A stretch of 64,000 nucleotides of DNA from Thermoplasmata archaeon (GTDB lineage: Archaea > Thermoplasmatota > Thermoplasmata > Halarchaeoplasmatales > Halarchaeoplasmataceae): the NCBI GenBank assembly GCA_003560595.1, contig PWKY01000088.1, positions 1-64,000 of the forward strand. Reading direction: 5' to 3'. Position numbers and translations under genes: made by a program. Below are positions 1-9,676 of this stretch, piece by piece; the first letter of the stretch is position 1, and each line of letters starts with the position of its first letter. The notes under the pieces were generated by a model. That model saw only the letters and a list, made by a program, of their open reading frames with translations, was not told where the DNA came from and ran no database searches.

Positions 1-61
1 AGAGGAGGTATCTCCTCTCTTTGATCCTCTCCAGCTCTTCCTTGTCGATCTCTTTGCACAT
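1..61 (-). CDS. Partial CDS (N-terminus only, runs off window start), unknown function
   Basis: Reverse strand ATG at 61-59 reads MCKEIDKEELERIKERRYLL..., preceded by GGAGGTG Shine-Dalgarno-like sequence. Confidence 0.45.
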   Translation of the reverse strand, partial: MCKEIDKEELERIKERRYLL

Positions 62-76
62 GCCTTCCACCTCCGT

Positions 77-517
77 TCATGCGTACATCATGGTTTCGTG
101 GGAGTTCTCGTCCCCGTCGGGAGCACTACCCACCTGATACAGCAGCTTGTGGCCGTCCTTCTTCACTATATGCATGAAGTTGTGCATAGGGCATGCAACA
201 GGCCCCTGCGGATAGAAAAGGGCTTTCAACGGCAGTACGCAATCGTGCCGGGAAGCCACTTCTTCGATCTCACCGTTGTTCTCGGAGGTGAACTCGTGCA
301 GATGTGAGTCAACTCCCGCATCTTTGAATAGATGGTGAAGGTTCTTCAACAGATGCCCCTGTACACCTATGGTCTCAACTTTGCCACATTCTTCGGTAGA
401 AGAACATTCGGCACAGTTCTCGAAGAATATATCCACCCGCTCGATCTCGTCCAAAAACTTCTCGTTCAAAAAATTATACCTTTTCTGATATTTCACCAGT
501 ACTTCTATTTCCTTCAT
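77..517 (-). CDS. Hypothetical protein (146 aa, Cys/His-containing)
   Basis: ORF track; overlaps the upstream 304-aa gene stop, same strand. Confidence 0.65.
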   Translation of the reverse strand: MKEIEVLVKYQKRYNFLNEKFLDEIERVDIFFENCAECSSTEECGKVETIGVQGHLLKNLHHLFKDAGVDSHLHEFTSENNGEIEEVASRHDCVLPLKALFYPQGPVACPMHNFMHIVKKDGHKLLYQVGSAPDGDENSHETMMYA

Positions 518-1428
518 TTTATCACCTTCATCACAAAAGCTGCCGAACCATGGTCTAGAGTAACTATCCCCTTTCTCAGGAACGGGTCGTACTCTACCTC
601 ACCGACAGCACCTATCACGGAACGTATGTACTCCGCTTGATTTTCGACGTGCTTAGATCCACCCATGTGAACCAGTATGTTCTTTCCGTCGGAGAAGAAC
701 AGAGCGGGTGCACAGAAGATGTTGAACTCTTCTACTAGTCCGGAGATATCCTTATCTCCAAACATACGCTTGAAGAAACTAACGTCCTCCAACTCGTCCT
801 CAAGAGCTTCTACGGCCTTATCGACCACCTTACATGGTGGGCATCCGTCCATCCCTATGGTCAGCACCTTCAAACCTTCTTCTTTCAGGCATCTAGGAAG
901 GACCGATGACGAAACAGACGGTACCTCATCATGACCACCGAACTGTTCCAGAGTCTCCTTATCTACCTTAGAAAGGTACTCTTCCCGAAGGTCAAAGCCG
1001 AAGTATCCAGCCTCGTCCTGAACGTACTCCGAGATTGGATACCTTCCGAAGTACAAGGCCCGGGATGTCAACACTCTCTCAACATCGGTCTCTCCATAGC
1101 AGTCCTGAAAAACATCTTTAGCGAAGTACAAGCGCGGTACCCCTTTGATATCAACTAGCCTTAAGGGATCATACCGAGGATCAAACCATCGACCGGACCA
1201 CGCCATCAACTGATAGAAGGCCTCTTTCAGTTCCTCGACCTGTTCTTCAAGATCTACAAGGTCCTCTTCCAAGAACCCCATCTCCTTCGATATCTTCCAG
1301 AAAACTTCTGCCTTCGGAGCATACCCTTCTACACCATCCACCACTTTTTCGCAGCTTCTAGTGTTTTCTTCGATCTCTTTACATATCTCAATATATTTCA
1401 ATATCTTTTTCTTTTTCATTGCTTTCAA
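514..1428 (-). CDS. Thioredoxin-like fold protein with CPPC motif and N-terminal unknown domain
   Basis: LKVLTIGMDGCPPCKVVDKAVEALE...FNIFCAPALFFSDGKN. Confidence 0.7.
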   Translation of the reverse strand: MKAMKKKKILKYIEICKEIEENTRSCEKVVDGVEGYAPKAEVFWKISKEMGFLEEDLVDLEEQVEELKEAFYQLMAWSGRWFDPRYDPLRLVDIKGVPRLYFAKDVFQDCYGETDVERVLTSRALYFGRYPISEYVQDEAGYFGFDLREEYLSKVDKETLEQFGGHDEVPSVSSSVLPRCLKEEGLKVLTIGMDGCPPCKVVDKAVEALEDELEDVSFFKRMFGDKDISGLVEEFNIFCAPALFFSDGKNILVHMGGSKHVENQAEYIRSVIGAVGEVEYDPFLRKGIVTLDHGSAAFVMKVIK

Positions 1429-2054
1429 CTCCCTTCTTTTTGATTAAAGAAAGAACGTAAAATCAACTCCGTCGAAACAGAGCTCAAGCTGATCCATAAC
1501 TATTTTCAAACCAGATATTCATCTAGATATAGACAAAAAATACTCAAATTTTTATCAACACATCTTTTTGTCATTCTATCAAACTACATCTTCAATAGTT
1601 AACTACCTATATGGTACAAATTAAACTAATTTTTACCAAATATCATCAAAAAATACGAGTATCATTATCCTGATTTATAGGGAAAAACACCTTCGTTTTT
1701 CACGATAAAAATAACTAAATTAAGTAAAAGCCAGATTCGAGACAAAAAATCGTGTCTGTTGATTTTAAGCGATCCGAGATATTTAAAATTTTCGCCGATG
1801 CGAGACCTTATTTAGGGGGGATCGTAGGATCTAACAACTCGATCATGTAAATTCAAAATCACCGTAGAATTTTCTCAAGATCACTCAAACTTATAGAGAT
1901 ATCTAAAATATGCATTTGAAAGCTTCTCACAAACAATAAAACCTTATCATCCCCTCAACTCTGTAAACCTCTAAGACTATAATTTTCGTAACACCTCTAA
2001 ACAATTAGTAATAGAACCAAAAACTTAATAACGGTCACAGTTCTAGTTATAAAT

Positions 2055-2840
2055 ATGCCTAGATCAGTCCATATAGCGATGGGTACTGCTGATTTCAAAA
2101 CTATCGTAGATCCGATATTCAAAAAGTACCCTTGTGGAGAGATAGTACTCATACGCCCTACTAAGAACGAGGCTGTGAATCATATAAAAACGTATTATGA
2201 TGAAACGGAAAGTAATCGAAGAAAATTTCAGGACCTTGACATGAGAGTACGGGAAGTCACGGTGGACCCAGATGAATACGAACAGATATTCGAGGAATTG
2301 ACAAAGATTGTCAGAGAGTACATCTCTGGTGATCATAATATATTCATCAATATGTCCAGTGCACCAGAACTAGTCATGATCGCCATGATAACAGCCGCCT
2401 ACAGCATGCCAAATACTAAGAAGATCAAATTGTTGATGCATACGCCAAATGCTTACGTCTTACATGAAAGATCCAGGAACAGATGTAGAACCGGTTCCCA
2501 GAAAACCAGTGATTTCGATCCTCGGGTATCGAGCTTGTCTATGAACAAAGCTAGAGCCCATCTAGACGAAAGGTTCGATTATAATATAGAGATACCCATC
2601 TTTCCTACGGAAGAGATCCCTCAGGACCTCTTAAACATCATGAAAGCCCTCTACCGATTTGGAGGTGTTGATTCGATAAAAGAGATATTGGAAGAGATCG
2701 ATACACAGAGGTCAACTCTACAGTATCGTCTGGACAAGTTAGAAGAGATGAACCTCATCCACCGCCAACCAACGACGAACGGTGTGAAACTTCAGCTCAC
2801 TAGGGCCGGAGAGATGTACGTCAAGGCAAATAGCTGCTGA
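2055..2840 (+). CDS. CARF-like/Csa3-like (HFX_2341/DUF6293-like) domain protein with C-terminal winged HTH
   Basis: Rossmann-like N-terminus (VHIAMGTADFKTIVDPI...GEIVLIRPTKNE), NIFINMSSAPELVMIAMITAAYS motif, C-terminal wHTH (ALYRFGGVDSIKEILEEIDTQRSTLQYRLDKLEEMNLIHRQ). Confidence 0.6.
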   Translation: MPRSVHIAMGTADFKTIVDPIFKKYPCGEIVLIRPTKNEAVNHIKTYYDETESNRRKFQDLDMRVREVTVDPDEYEQIFEELTKIVREYISGDHNIFINMSSAPELVMIAMITAAYSMPNTKKIKLLMHTPNAYVLHERSRNRCRTGSQKTSDFDPRVSSLSMNKARAHLDERFDYNIEIPIFPTEEIPQDLLNIMKALYRFGGVDSIKEILEEIDTQRSTLQYRLDKLEEMNLIHRQPTTNGVKLQLTRAGEMYVKANSC

Positions 2841-2954
2841 GGAAATACTTCCATGGCTCGGACCATATCGCGTATAACATCATGATACATTTGCATCGTG
2901 TGAACCATAGAAATGAGGGAATATTAATATGACAGATACACTCTGTTTTATAGG

Positions 2955-3449
2955 ATGAAAGAAAAAAGGTTCCCCAAAATCAAGGTAAAGACACTGTCCG
3001 GCAAAGACCTGGTGCTTCCGGATGATACCAAAGGCAAGGTGGTGCTCATAGGTGTTGCCTTTGTGAGAGAGGCCCAGGGGATGCTTGATTCATGGATGGA
3101 CCACTTTCAGCATCTGTGCAGTGAGAACGAGGTGTACGAACTGCCCATCATCGAAAGCTCCTTCTGGAAGATCTTTTCCGGTTTCATCGACGGAGGTATG
3201 AGGTCTGGAATACCCCAGGAAAAACACGACTTCGTGGGCACCCATTACGGCGATGCTTCGGAATTCGTGGATGCCCTGGATATCAAGGAAAGAGATCACG
3301 GTTACGTGTTTCTGGTGGATGAAGAAGGGTACATACGTTTCAGGGGGAAAGGGTACATCGACGATGAGGGTAAGGATAAGATGCTGGAAAGGGTCAAAGG
3401 CATGTGTACTTACCATGGGATGGTAGCAGATGATCATCAGGCTAGGTGA
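2955..3449 (+). CDS. Redoxin/ATP10-like protein
   Basis: KVVLIGVAFVREAQGMLDSW...FVGTHYGD...GYVFLVDEEGYIRFRGKGY. Confidence 0.5.
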   Translation: MKEKRFPKIKVKTLSGKDLVLPDDTKGKVVLIGVAFVREAQGMLDSWMDHFQHLCSENEVYELPIIESSFWKIFSGFIDGGMRSGIPQEKHDFVGTHYGDASEFVDALDIKERDHGYVFLVDEEGYIRFRGKGYIDDEGKDKMLERVKGMCTYHGMVADDHQAR

Positions 3450-3532
3450 TAAAGAAGATAGAGTCCTCCGCTCTAAACTAGGAAAGCTATACCTTTATTC
3501 ATAGTTTTGTCAATCAATAGTATTCTCTTTTA

Positions 3533-3730
3533 TCAGCTTCGATCGACCTTCCTAACGTTCAAAGCTTGATACCCACGTTCCCCGAAAGTACTGTCGAATT
3601 CAACCCGATCACCCTCATCTAGTGAAACACAATTCAATAGCTCGTTTCGATGAACGAAATGGTCTTTTCTATCGGTCTCTATGAAGCCGTATCCTTTCAG
3701 CGGGTCGAAGAATTTCACGGTTCCTTTCAT
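3533..3730 (-). CDS. Cold-shock domain protein (CspA family)
   Basis: MKGTVKFFDPLKGYGFIETDRKDHFVHRNEL. Confidence 0.9.
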   Translation of the reverse strand: MKGTVKFFDPLKGYGFIETDRKDHFVHRNELLNCVSLDEGDRVEFDSTFGERGYQALNVRKVDRS

Positions 3731-3931
3731 ATGTTCCTCGTTGGTAACTTACTCAATGAGTTTTTACTATTTCTAATTATTCATCCTTACAAAGATATCT
3801 CAAGTTTCTAGATCTGATGGGGTGTAAAAATCTTTATTATATCTATAGTGGAACCTGTAAATTCTGAACACTGGCGAAACACTAGCACTATATGGATATA
3901 CTTTAAATATCTAAAGGCACATATCTAAAAC

Positions 3932-4672
3932 ATGAAGCATAAAATATTCGGTAACAATCTACAGGTAGTTGCTTTACAGCTAGCTCCCTCCGAACTGGTA
4001 TATGCGGAAGCCGGTTCGATGGTATACATGACCGGAAATATGACTATGACGACGGAGTCACGTGGTGGTATCAAAAAAGGGATCAAGAGGAAATTGACGG
4101 GTGAATCCTTCTATGTAACACAATTCCGACCTATGGGGGGAAACGGAGTAGTAGCCTTCGGAGGTAACTGTCCCGGTACGATAAAACCATTGGAACTGGA
4201 TGGAAATAAAGAATATATAGTACAAAAGGACGGATTCCTATGTGCCGAGGACTCGGTAGACTTTGACATCCAACGTCAGAGGGGTTTAGGAAAATCCATG
4301 TTCGGTGGTCACGGTTTCATCCTACAAAAGCTGACAGGAAGAGGCACAGTATTTATCCACGGTGCAGGCGATTTCATAGAAAAGGACTTGAGACCTGGCG
4401 AGATATTGAAGGTGTCAACCGGACATTCTTTAGCATGGGAGAATACTATCTCATTCGATATAGAACGATCTGGGAATCTCAAAAGTATGTTTTTCTCCGG
4501 AGAGGGTATGTTCGTAACTACATTGACCGGTCCTGGAAAAGTATGGCTGCAGAGTATGACCTTACCTCAATTGGCCGCTAGTTTGAGGTCTTATTCACCG
4601 GGATCAGGATCCAGCGGTGGAAATACCAGTAAAGGTATAAGCATAGGCGGTATCCCCATCGGTGGAAGATGA
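3932..4672 (+). CDS. AIM24/TIGR00266 family protein
   Basis: LAPSELVYAEAGSMVYMTGNMTM...GRGTVFIHGAGDFIEKDL; TATA-like CTTTAAATAT upstream. Confidence 0.85.
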   Translation: MKHKIFGNNLQVVALQLAPSELVYAEAGSMVYMTGNMTMTTESRGGIKKGIKRKLTGESFYVTQFRPMGGNGVVAFGGNCPGTIKPLELDGNKEYIVQKDGFLCAEDSVDFDIQRQRGLGKSMFGGHGFILQKLTGRGTVFIHGAGDFIEKDLRPGEILKVSTGHSLAWENTISFDIERSGNLKSMFFSGEGMFVTTLTGPGKVWLQSMTLPQLAASLRSYSPGSGSSGGNTSKGISIGGIPIGGR

Positions 4673-4914
4673 AAAGATCGGATTATCTACTGATAGCTCT
4701 AGGCACGGTATTGATGGTGCTGGGGGTACTATACCTGATGGGCTTGATCGCCCATCTACTAGCCGTAGTTTTCTTCGCATCCTGTATCCTATTTGTGTTG
4801 ATCATGGTAGTGCTAGCGTTGATCGGTGTGATCTCGATACCTTATTACACTATAAAGAAAAAGCCAAAAACACAGGAGCAGGGAAACTACAACCTAGAAG
4901 ATTTCAAGGAATAA
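4669..4914 (+). CDS. Small membrane protein (2 TM)
   Basis: ATGA overlap with AIM24-family gene; hydrophobic segments. Confidence 0.7.
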   Translation: MKRSDYLLIALGTVLMVLGVLYLMGLIAHLLAVVFFASCILFVLIMVVLALIGVISIPYYTIKKKPKTQEQGNYNLEDFKE

Positions 4915-4964
4915 TAGATCGCCAGCATCATAAGGATATCTCAACACCCTTGAAGCATATACTA

Positions 4965-5408
4965 TCATTGATCTGGTTGTTTGTTGATATCAAACCAGTA
5001 GTTTTTGATGGTTTTAGCGATATTTATCAAGTCATCAAATCTCACCGGTTTTATCAGGTACGAGTTAGCCCCTAATCGGTAGCTTTTTAGAATGTCCTTA
5101 TCGTGGGAGGAAGATGACAGTATGATCACCGGGATGTATTTGATCTTTTCTTGTTTCCTTATCCACCGTAGTATATCAAAACCCGATTTACCTGGAAGCT
5201 TTAGATCAAGTATTATCAAGTCAAGCGTCTGTTCTTCAGTCGATCCTATGAACTCAACCAACTTAGTTTTCGCCTCTTCCCAATTTGATGCTGTGTTTAC
5301 CGATATGTTCATATCCAATTTTTCAAAGGCACGTTTTATTAGCATCCTATCATTTTGGTCGTCATCCACTAAAAATATAGATCTTGTAGTATCGTTCATT
5401 CCCAACAT
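4965..5408 (-). CDS. Response regulator, receiver domain only
   Basis: FLVDDDQNDRML...LIILDLKLPGKSG...LIKPVRFDDL. Confidence 0.9.
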   Translation of the reverse strand: MLGMNDTTRSIFLVDDDQNDRMLIKRAFEKLDMNISVNTASNWEEAKTKLVEFIGSTEEQTLDLIILDLKLPGKSGFDILRWIRKQEKIKYIPVIILSSSSHDKDILKSYRLGANSYLIKPVRFDDLINIAKTIKNYWFDINKQPDQ

Positions 5409-5412
5409 ATCA

Positions 5413-8064
5413 TCACCCTGATTTTTTCAATTCTATCCAAAAAGTACTTCCCTCTCCAGGTACAGATTCAACTCCGAATTTACCGCCCAGTTTATCAACC
5501 GCTTTCTTTACTATAGCAAGTCCGACTCCTGTTCCTTTATAACTTTCGATGCCGTGGAGGCGGTCAAACATGTTGAATATCATCTCCTGATCATCCCTAT
5601 CTATACCTATACCGTTGTCCTTAACTTTGATCTTTACATTATCATCCTTTTCCTCTGTCCAAACAGTAACTATAGGTGTTTGATCGTCTGAAACAAACTT
5701 TATGGCGTTAGATATCAGATTACATATTATCTGATTTAATAATGTGCGAGTAGCAATTACAGGATGCAGAGGCTCTTCAATATTTACTTCAGCCTTTTCT
5801 CTGTCGATCTCATTTTCTAGCTCATCTAAAACTCGCTCTAGTGCTTTACCGAGGTCACAGTGTTGTAATTCTACTTCAAGGGCGGATAACCTAGAATAGT
5901 GCAGTAAGTCCTGCATCAAGACATCCATCCTTTCTGCAGCGTTATTCATCCTCCTTATCAGCACTTTTTTATCTTCGCTTATACTATCGTGGTTATCCTC
6001 TAAGAGTATACTTCCAAATCCCTGGATGGCCCTTAAAGGTGCTCGTAGATCATGGGATACGGAATAGGCGAAGGATTCCAGTTCTTCATTTTTTTCTTTA
6101 AGGATCATCTCGGTCTTCTTTCTCTCAGTGATATTACGTATAAGAGCAAAGGCTTCCCCTTCACCAGAAGGAACGATACGTGCTTCGAACCATTTTTTTT
6201 GGCCTTTTATGGGTATCTCATACTCTACTTTTTGTAGAACATCATCATCTATACTCTTCCTCAGGTGTTCCATAACTCGGACCGCTTCCTCTTCTGGAAA
6301 AAGATCAGTTATTTTTTTACCGATAGTTTTTTCCTTAGGTTGGATCAATTCATCCTCTGATTTAGAGATTATCTCCAAGTACTGGCCTTCTCTGTTAGTC
6401 TTGATCATGATGTCAGGTATCAATTCCAGGATTGAGCGTTTATATTCCTCACTTTCACTAAGTTCCCGAGTCTTTTTATCCACCAGTTCTTCGAGGTTGT
6501 TCTGGTACTTTTTAAGCTCTTCTTCCGCCTTTTTTTTATCGGTGATATCTGCATGGGTACCTACGAATCGAATAGGTTTTCCATCTTCATCGCGTTCAAC
6601 TATACGCCCCCTTCCTTTAACCCACATATATTCGCCGTCACTTTTTTTAAAACGGAATTCAACATCAAATCGTTCGATTTCTCCGTTGATATGTTTTTTT
6701 GCTTGGGTGAATACTTTTTCTACATCATCTCTATGAACTCTATTTTTGAATTCTTCCAATCTATGGGGAAATGCGTTGATATCGTAGCCGGCCATCTGAT
6801 AATATCTCGGATCATAATATACCTTATCAGAAGTTAGATCCCAATCCCAGATACCCTCGTTCGTTACTGCCATGGCAAGGTCTAATCGTTCTTTGCTCTC
6901 TATTATGGCATTTTCCATTTTTTTACGTTCAGTAACATCCGTTAAAAGTTCAACAACACCGGTTATCTCTCCGGTTTCACTATCTCTCATCGGATATGAG
7001 TATAATTCCAACCACTCTATATCTGTTCCCGATAACCCCTTAACAACATCCTTTTCAACTGTTCCATTTTTCAAACTTCTTATAGTTGGACAAGGGTCAC
7101 AGGGTTCTTCTGAATTTTGATAACATTCATAACATTTTTTTCCCTCAAGAGGCGTGTTTTCCGAATACCATTCTCTCATTATCGGATTTGCGTATTGTAT
7201 CCTCAAATCCTTATCCAACACACTGATACCGTCACGTATGGCTTCTAAAATAAATTCCAAGAATTGCTCATTTTGATGTAGCTTTTCTTCAGCTTTTTTC
7301 CTATCGGTGATATCCTGTACAAAACCTACGGTCCCGATTATCTCACCATCGTAGTCTTTATGTGGTGTAGTACCGACTGTAACATCTATTACAGGTGAGC
7401 CGGTTATCAACCAATATCTACCATCTGGTGATCGAACTTCCCGCGTGAATTTTCTTCCGTGTTCGAACGCTAGCGTGACGGGACAATCACTACATGGTTT
7501 TTCTTCATCACCCCATATTTTATAGCATTTCCTTCCGATCAGGTCCTCAGGTTGTGCCCCTACCGAATCCGCAGCCGCTCTATTCGCATAGAGAACTTCG
7601 AGGTCTTTCCCATGATAGATTATATGTTCCGCAGCACTGTCAAGTATCTTGCTTTTTTCATCTTTCAACCGCCTCAAAGAGTTCTCTTCGCGGTGTCGTA
7701 AAACTTCTTTATAGATGGCGTCAGAAAGAAGATAATATTGGGTATTTAGGGAACCCGTTTTTTCGATAAAGCGATCCGCACCCAGGTTCAGTGCGTCAAC
7801 GACTACACTTTCATTTCCTGTGAATATGATAAAAGGTATGTCGATGTCTCTTTTCCCCCTAACCTCCTCTAAGAACTCTAAACCGTTCATACCGGGGATT
7901 TCAAATTCCGAAACTATGGCATCAAATTCTTCATCCTTCAATAGATCTAGCGCTTTTTCAGCCGATCTACAGGTTTTGATATCAAAGTCACTACGATCTA
8001 GATCAAAGGAGATTAGACCATCTTCTGGTAGACATGGTTCTTCGTCAACCATCAGTATCCTCAT
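5413..8064 (-). CDS. Hybrid multi-PAS sensor histidine kinase with N-terminal receiver-like domain
   Basis: Receiver-like N-terminus, multiple PAS/PAC units, H-box FAYSVSHDLRAPLRAIQGFG, HATPase N/G boxes NLISNAIKF, DNGIGIDRDD, GTGVGLAIVKK. Confidence 0.92.
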   Translation of the reverse strand: MRILMVDEEPCLPEDGLISFDLDRSDFDIKTCRSAEKALDLLKDEEFDAIVSEFEIPGMNGLEFLEEVRGKRDIDIPFIIFTGNESVVVDALNLGADRFIEKTGSLNTQYYLLSDAIYKEVLRHREENSLRRLKDEKSKILDSAAEHIIYHGKDLEVLYANRAAADSVGAQPEDLIGRKCYKIWGDEEKPCSDCPVTLAFEHGRKFTREVRSPDGRYWLITGSPVIDVTVGTTPHKDYDGEIIGTVGFVQDITDRKKAEEKLHQNEQFLEFILEAIRDGISVLDKDLRIQYANPIMREWYSENTPLEGKKCYECYQNSEEPCDPCPTIRSLKNGTVEKDVVKGLSGTDIEWLELYSYPMRDSETGEITGVVELLTDVTERKKMENAIIESKERLDLAMAVTNEGIWDWDLTSDKVYYDPRYYQMAGYDINAFPHRLEEFKNRVHRDDVEKVFTQAKKHINGEIERFDVEFRFKKSDGEYMWVKGRGRIVERDEDGKPIRFVGTHADITDKKKAEEELKKYQNNLEELVDKKTRELSESEEYKRSILELIPDIMIKTNREGQYLEIISKSEDELIQPKEKTIGKKITDLFPEEEAVRVMEHLRKSIDDDVLQKVEYEIPIKGQKKWFEARIVPSGEGEAFALIRNITERKKTEMILKEKNEELESFAYSVSHDLRAPLRAIQGFGSILLEDNHDSISEDKKVLIRRMNNAAERMDVLMQDLLHYSRLSALEVELQHCDLGKALERVLDELENEIDREKAEVNIEEPLHPVIATRTLLNQIICNLISNAIKFVSDDQTPIVTVWTEEKDDNVKIKVKDNGIGIDRDDQEMIFNMFDRLHGIESYKGTGVGLAIVKKAVDKLGGKFGVESVPGEGSTFWIELKKSG

Positions 8065-8169
8065 ATATCACGGACCTCGTTCAAAATTATTACGGAGATA
8101 TATAGTATATTAATATTTCGTAAATTTTTGAAATTATATGACCGCGGATTTAGCAAAGCCGACAAGATA

Positions 8170-9531
8170 TCATAAGTCGGATACGACTTCTTTGAATGCC
8201 TCGATATGCTCCTCTATCTCTTCTTCATCATGCTGTACCGATATGAGCCATTCCTCGTCGGCTCCGTAGGACATCGGTATTATACCTCTATTCACCATGG
8301 CGATCCAATAGCGGTGGGCTTTTTCTTTGTCAACATCCGTCCATTCCCTGAAGTTGGTGACGGGATGTTCTGTGAACAGTATACCTCCGACAGCATTCAC
8401 ACCCTGGACCACGGCTTTCAAACCAAAGTCCTCTATGACATCTTCGTATCCCGCCATCAACCGTTCACCGAACCTTTCCAGTTTAGGATAAGCGTTCTCG
8501 GTGAGTATATCCTGGAGGGTTATCCTACACGCTTCAATAGACAATGGATTTGCAGAATAAGTGCCGAACAATCCCTCGGGTCCGACTCCGTCTATTATCT
8601 CCCCCTTACCGGCTACAGCACCGATGGGTAAGCCGCCACCTATGGCTTTTGCAAGGGCGATGATATCCGGTTTTACTCCGTAGTGATCACAAGCACCGCC
8701 GGGTGCTATCTTCACACCGGTTTTCACCTCGTCGAATATCAAGAGAACGTTCTGTTCATTGGTGAGCTTCCTCAACTCCGATAGATACCCATCTTCAGGG
8801 GGGATGACACCTTTGTTCATCATCACCGGCTCCACCATCACCGCAGCCACCTCTCCACGGTTATCCTCGAGAATATCCTGCATCGCCTCTATATCATTGA
8901 AGGGAGCGATCAGTGTATCTTTTATGACTCCACTCGGTATCCCTTTACCGTGGGGTACGGATGTGGGTCTCTCTTCAGGACCGACTTTGGAAATATCCGG
9001 CATCTTACTCACGTGCAGCGGATCGGCGACACCGTTGTATCCTCCTTCTATCTTCACGATCTTCTCCTTCCCGGTGTACCTCCTGGCAAGCCTCACCGCA
9101 TAGTGGGTGGACTCGCTTCCGGAGTTGGTGAACCGTACTTTCTCAACTGGAAAGCGCTTGATCAATTCCTCTGCAGCCGCCCGGCTGTTGTCGTGTACGA
9201 AACCATACATCGTTCCCCGGTCTATCTGCTTTTTCAATCCCTCCACCAATTTTGGATGGCAGTGCCCCCCCATCAACACACCCCAGCACAGGTTATAGTC
9301 GCAGTAAACATTACCATCAACGTCCCACAGTTTACTCCCCTCCGCCCTATCTACAAAGAAAGGATACGGTTCGAATGAAGGGGCGGAACCACCGACGCCT
9401 CCCGCAAGTACCTGCTGGGCATTTTTGTAAAGTTCCCTCGAGGTTCGAGTTCTACCTACGTAAGTCTCTTCTTCGCTCATGTTATCAAATCTATGTACAA
9501 TCGTCCTGTAGTACATTAAATTTTTTTCCAT
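8170..9531 (-). CDS. hemL: Class-III PLP aminotransferase, glutamate-1-semialdehyde 2,1-aminomutase-like
   Basis: VRFTNSGSESTHYAVRLARRYTGKEKIVKIEGGYNG; LLIFDEVKTGVKI; ALAKAIGGGLPIGAVAGKGEIID. Confidence 0.75.
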   Translation of the reverse strand: MEKNLMYYRTIVHRFDNMSEEETYVGRTRTSRELYKNAQQVLAGGVGGSAPSFEPYPFFVDRAEGSKLWDVDGNVYCDYNLCWGVLMGGHCHPKLVEGLKKQIDRGTMYGFVHDNSRAAAEELIKRFPVEKVRFTNSGSESTHYAVRLARRYTGKEKIVKIEGGYNGVADPLHVSKMPDISKVGPEERPTSVPHGKGIPSGVIKDTLIAPFNDIEAMQDILEDNRGEVAAVMVEPVMMNKGVIPPEDGYLSELRKLTNEQNVLLIFDEVKTGVKIAPGGACDHYGVKPDIIALAKAIGGGLPIGAVAGKGEIIDGVGPEGLFGTYSANPLSIEACRITLQDILTENAYPKLERFGERLMAGYEDVIEDFGLKAVVQGVNAVGGILFTEHPVTNFREWTDVDKEKAHRYWIAMVNRGIIPMSYGADEEWLISVQHDEEEIEEHIEAFKEVVSDL

Positions 9532-9630
9532 CGGATGAAAATTCTGTAGGCATCGGAGAACAAGTTTTTCACTATAGATTAAACATTTATGAATAGATAT
9601 CCAATAATATAATGTCCATTATTTTCTAAA

Positions 9631-9676
9631 CATTTTTAAATACTAGTCTCTGCTTATCTTAGCAAAAGGTGTTTCT
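9631..9676 (+). promoter_or_regulatory. Promoter/leader with TATA box TTTTTAAATA, conserved with the paralogous gene downstream
   Basis: CATTTTTAAATACTAGT...TATCTTAGCAAAAGGTGTTTCT before ATG 9677. Confidence 0.65.

Noticed and set aside
4662-5075. 137-aa plus-strand ORF overlapping the small membrane protein and response regulator
   Set aside because: Overlaps better-supported CDSs in other frames, has low-complexity composition and no recognisable domain.
6128-6736. 202-aa antisense ORF within the histidine kinase
   Set aside because: Ser-rich antisense shadow of a strongly supported kinase CDS; many similar shadow ORFs (e.g. 16600-17070, 20119-20760, 22104-22604) were rejected for the same reason.
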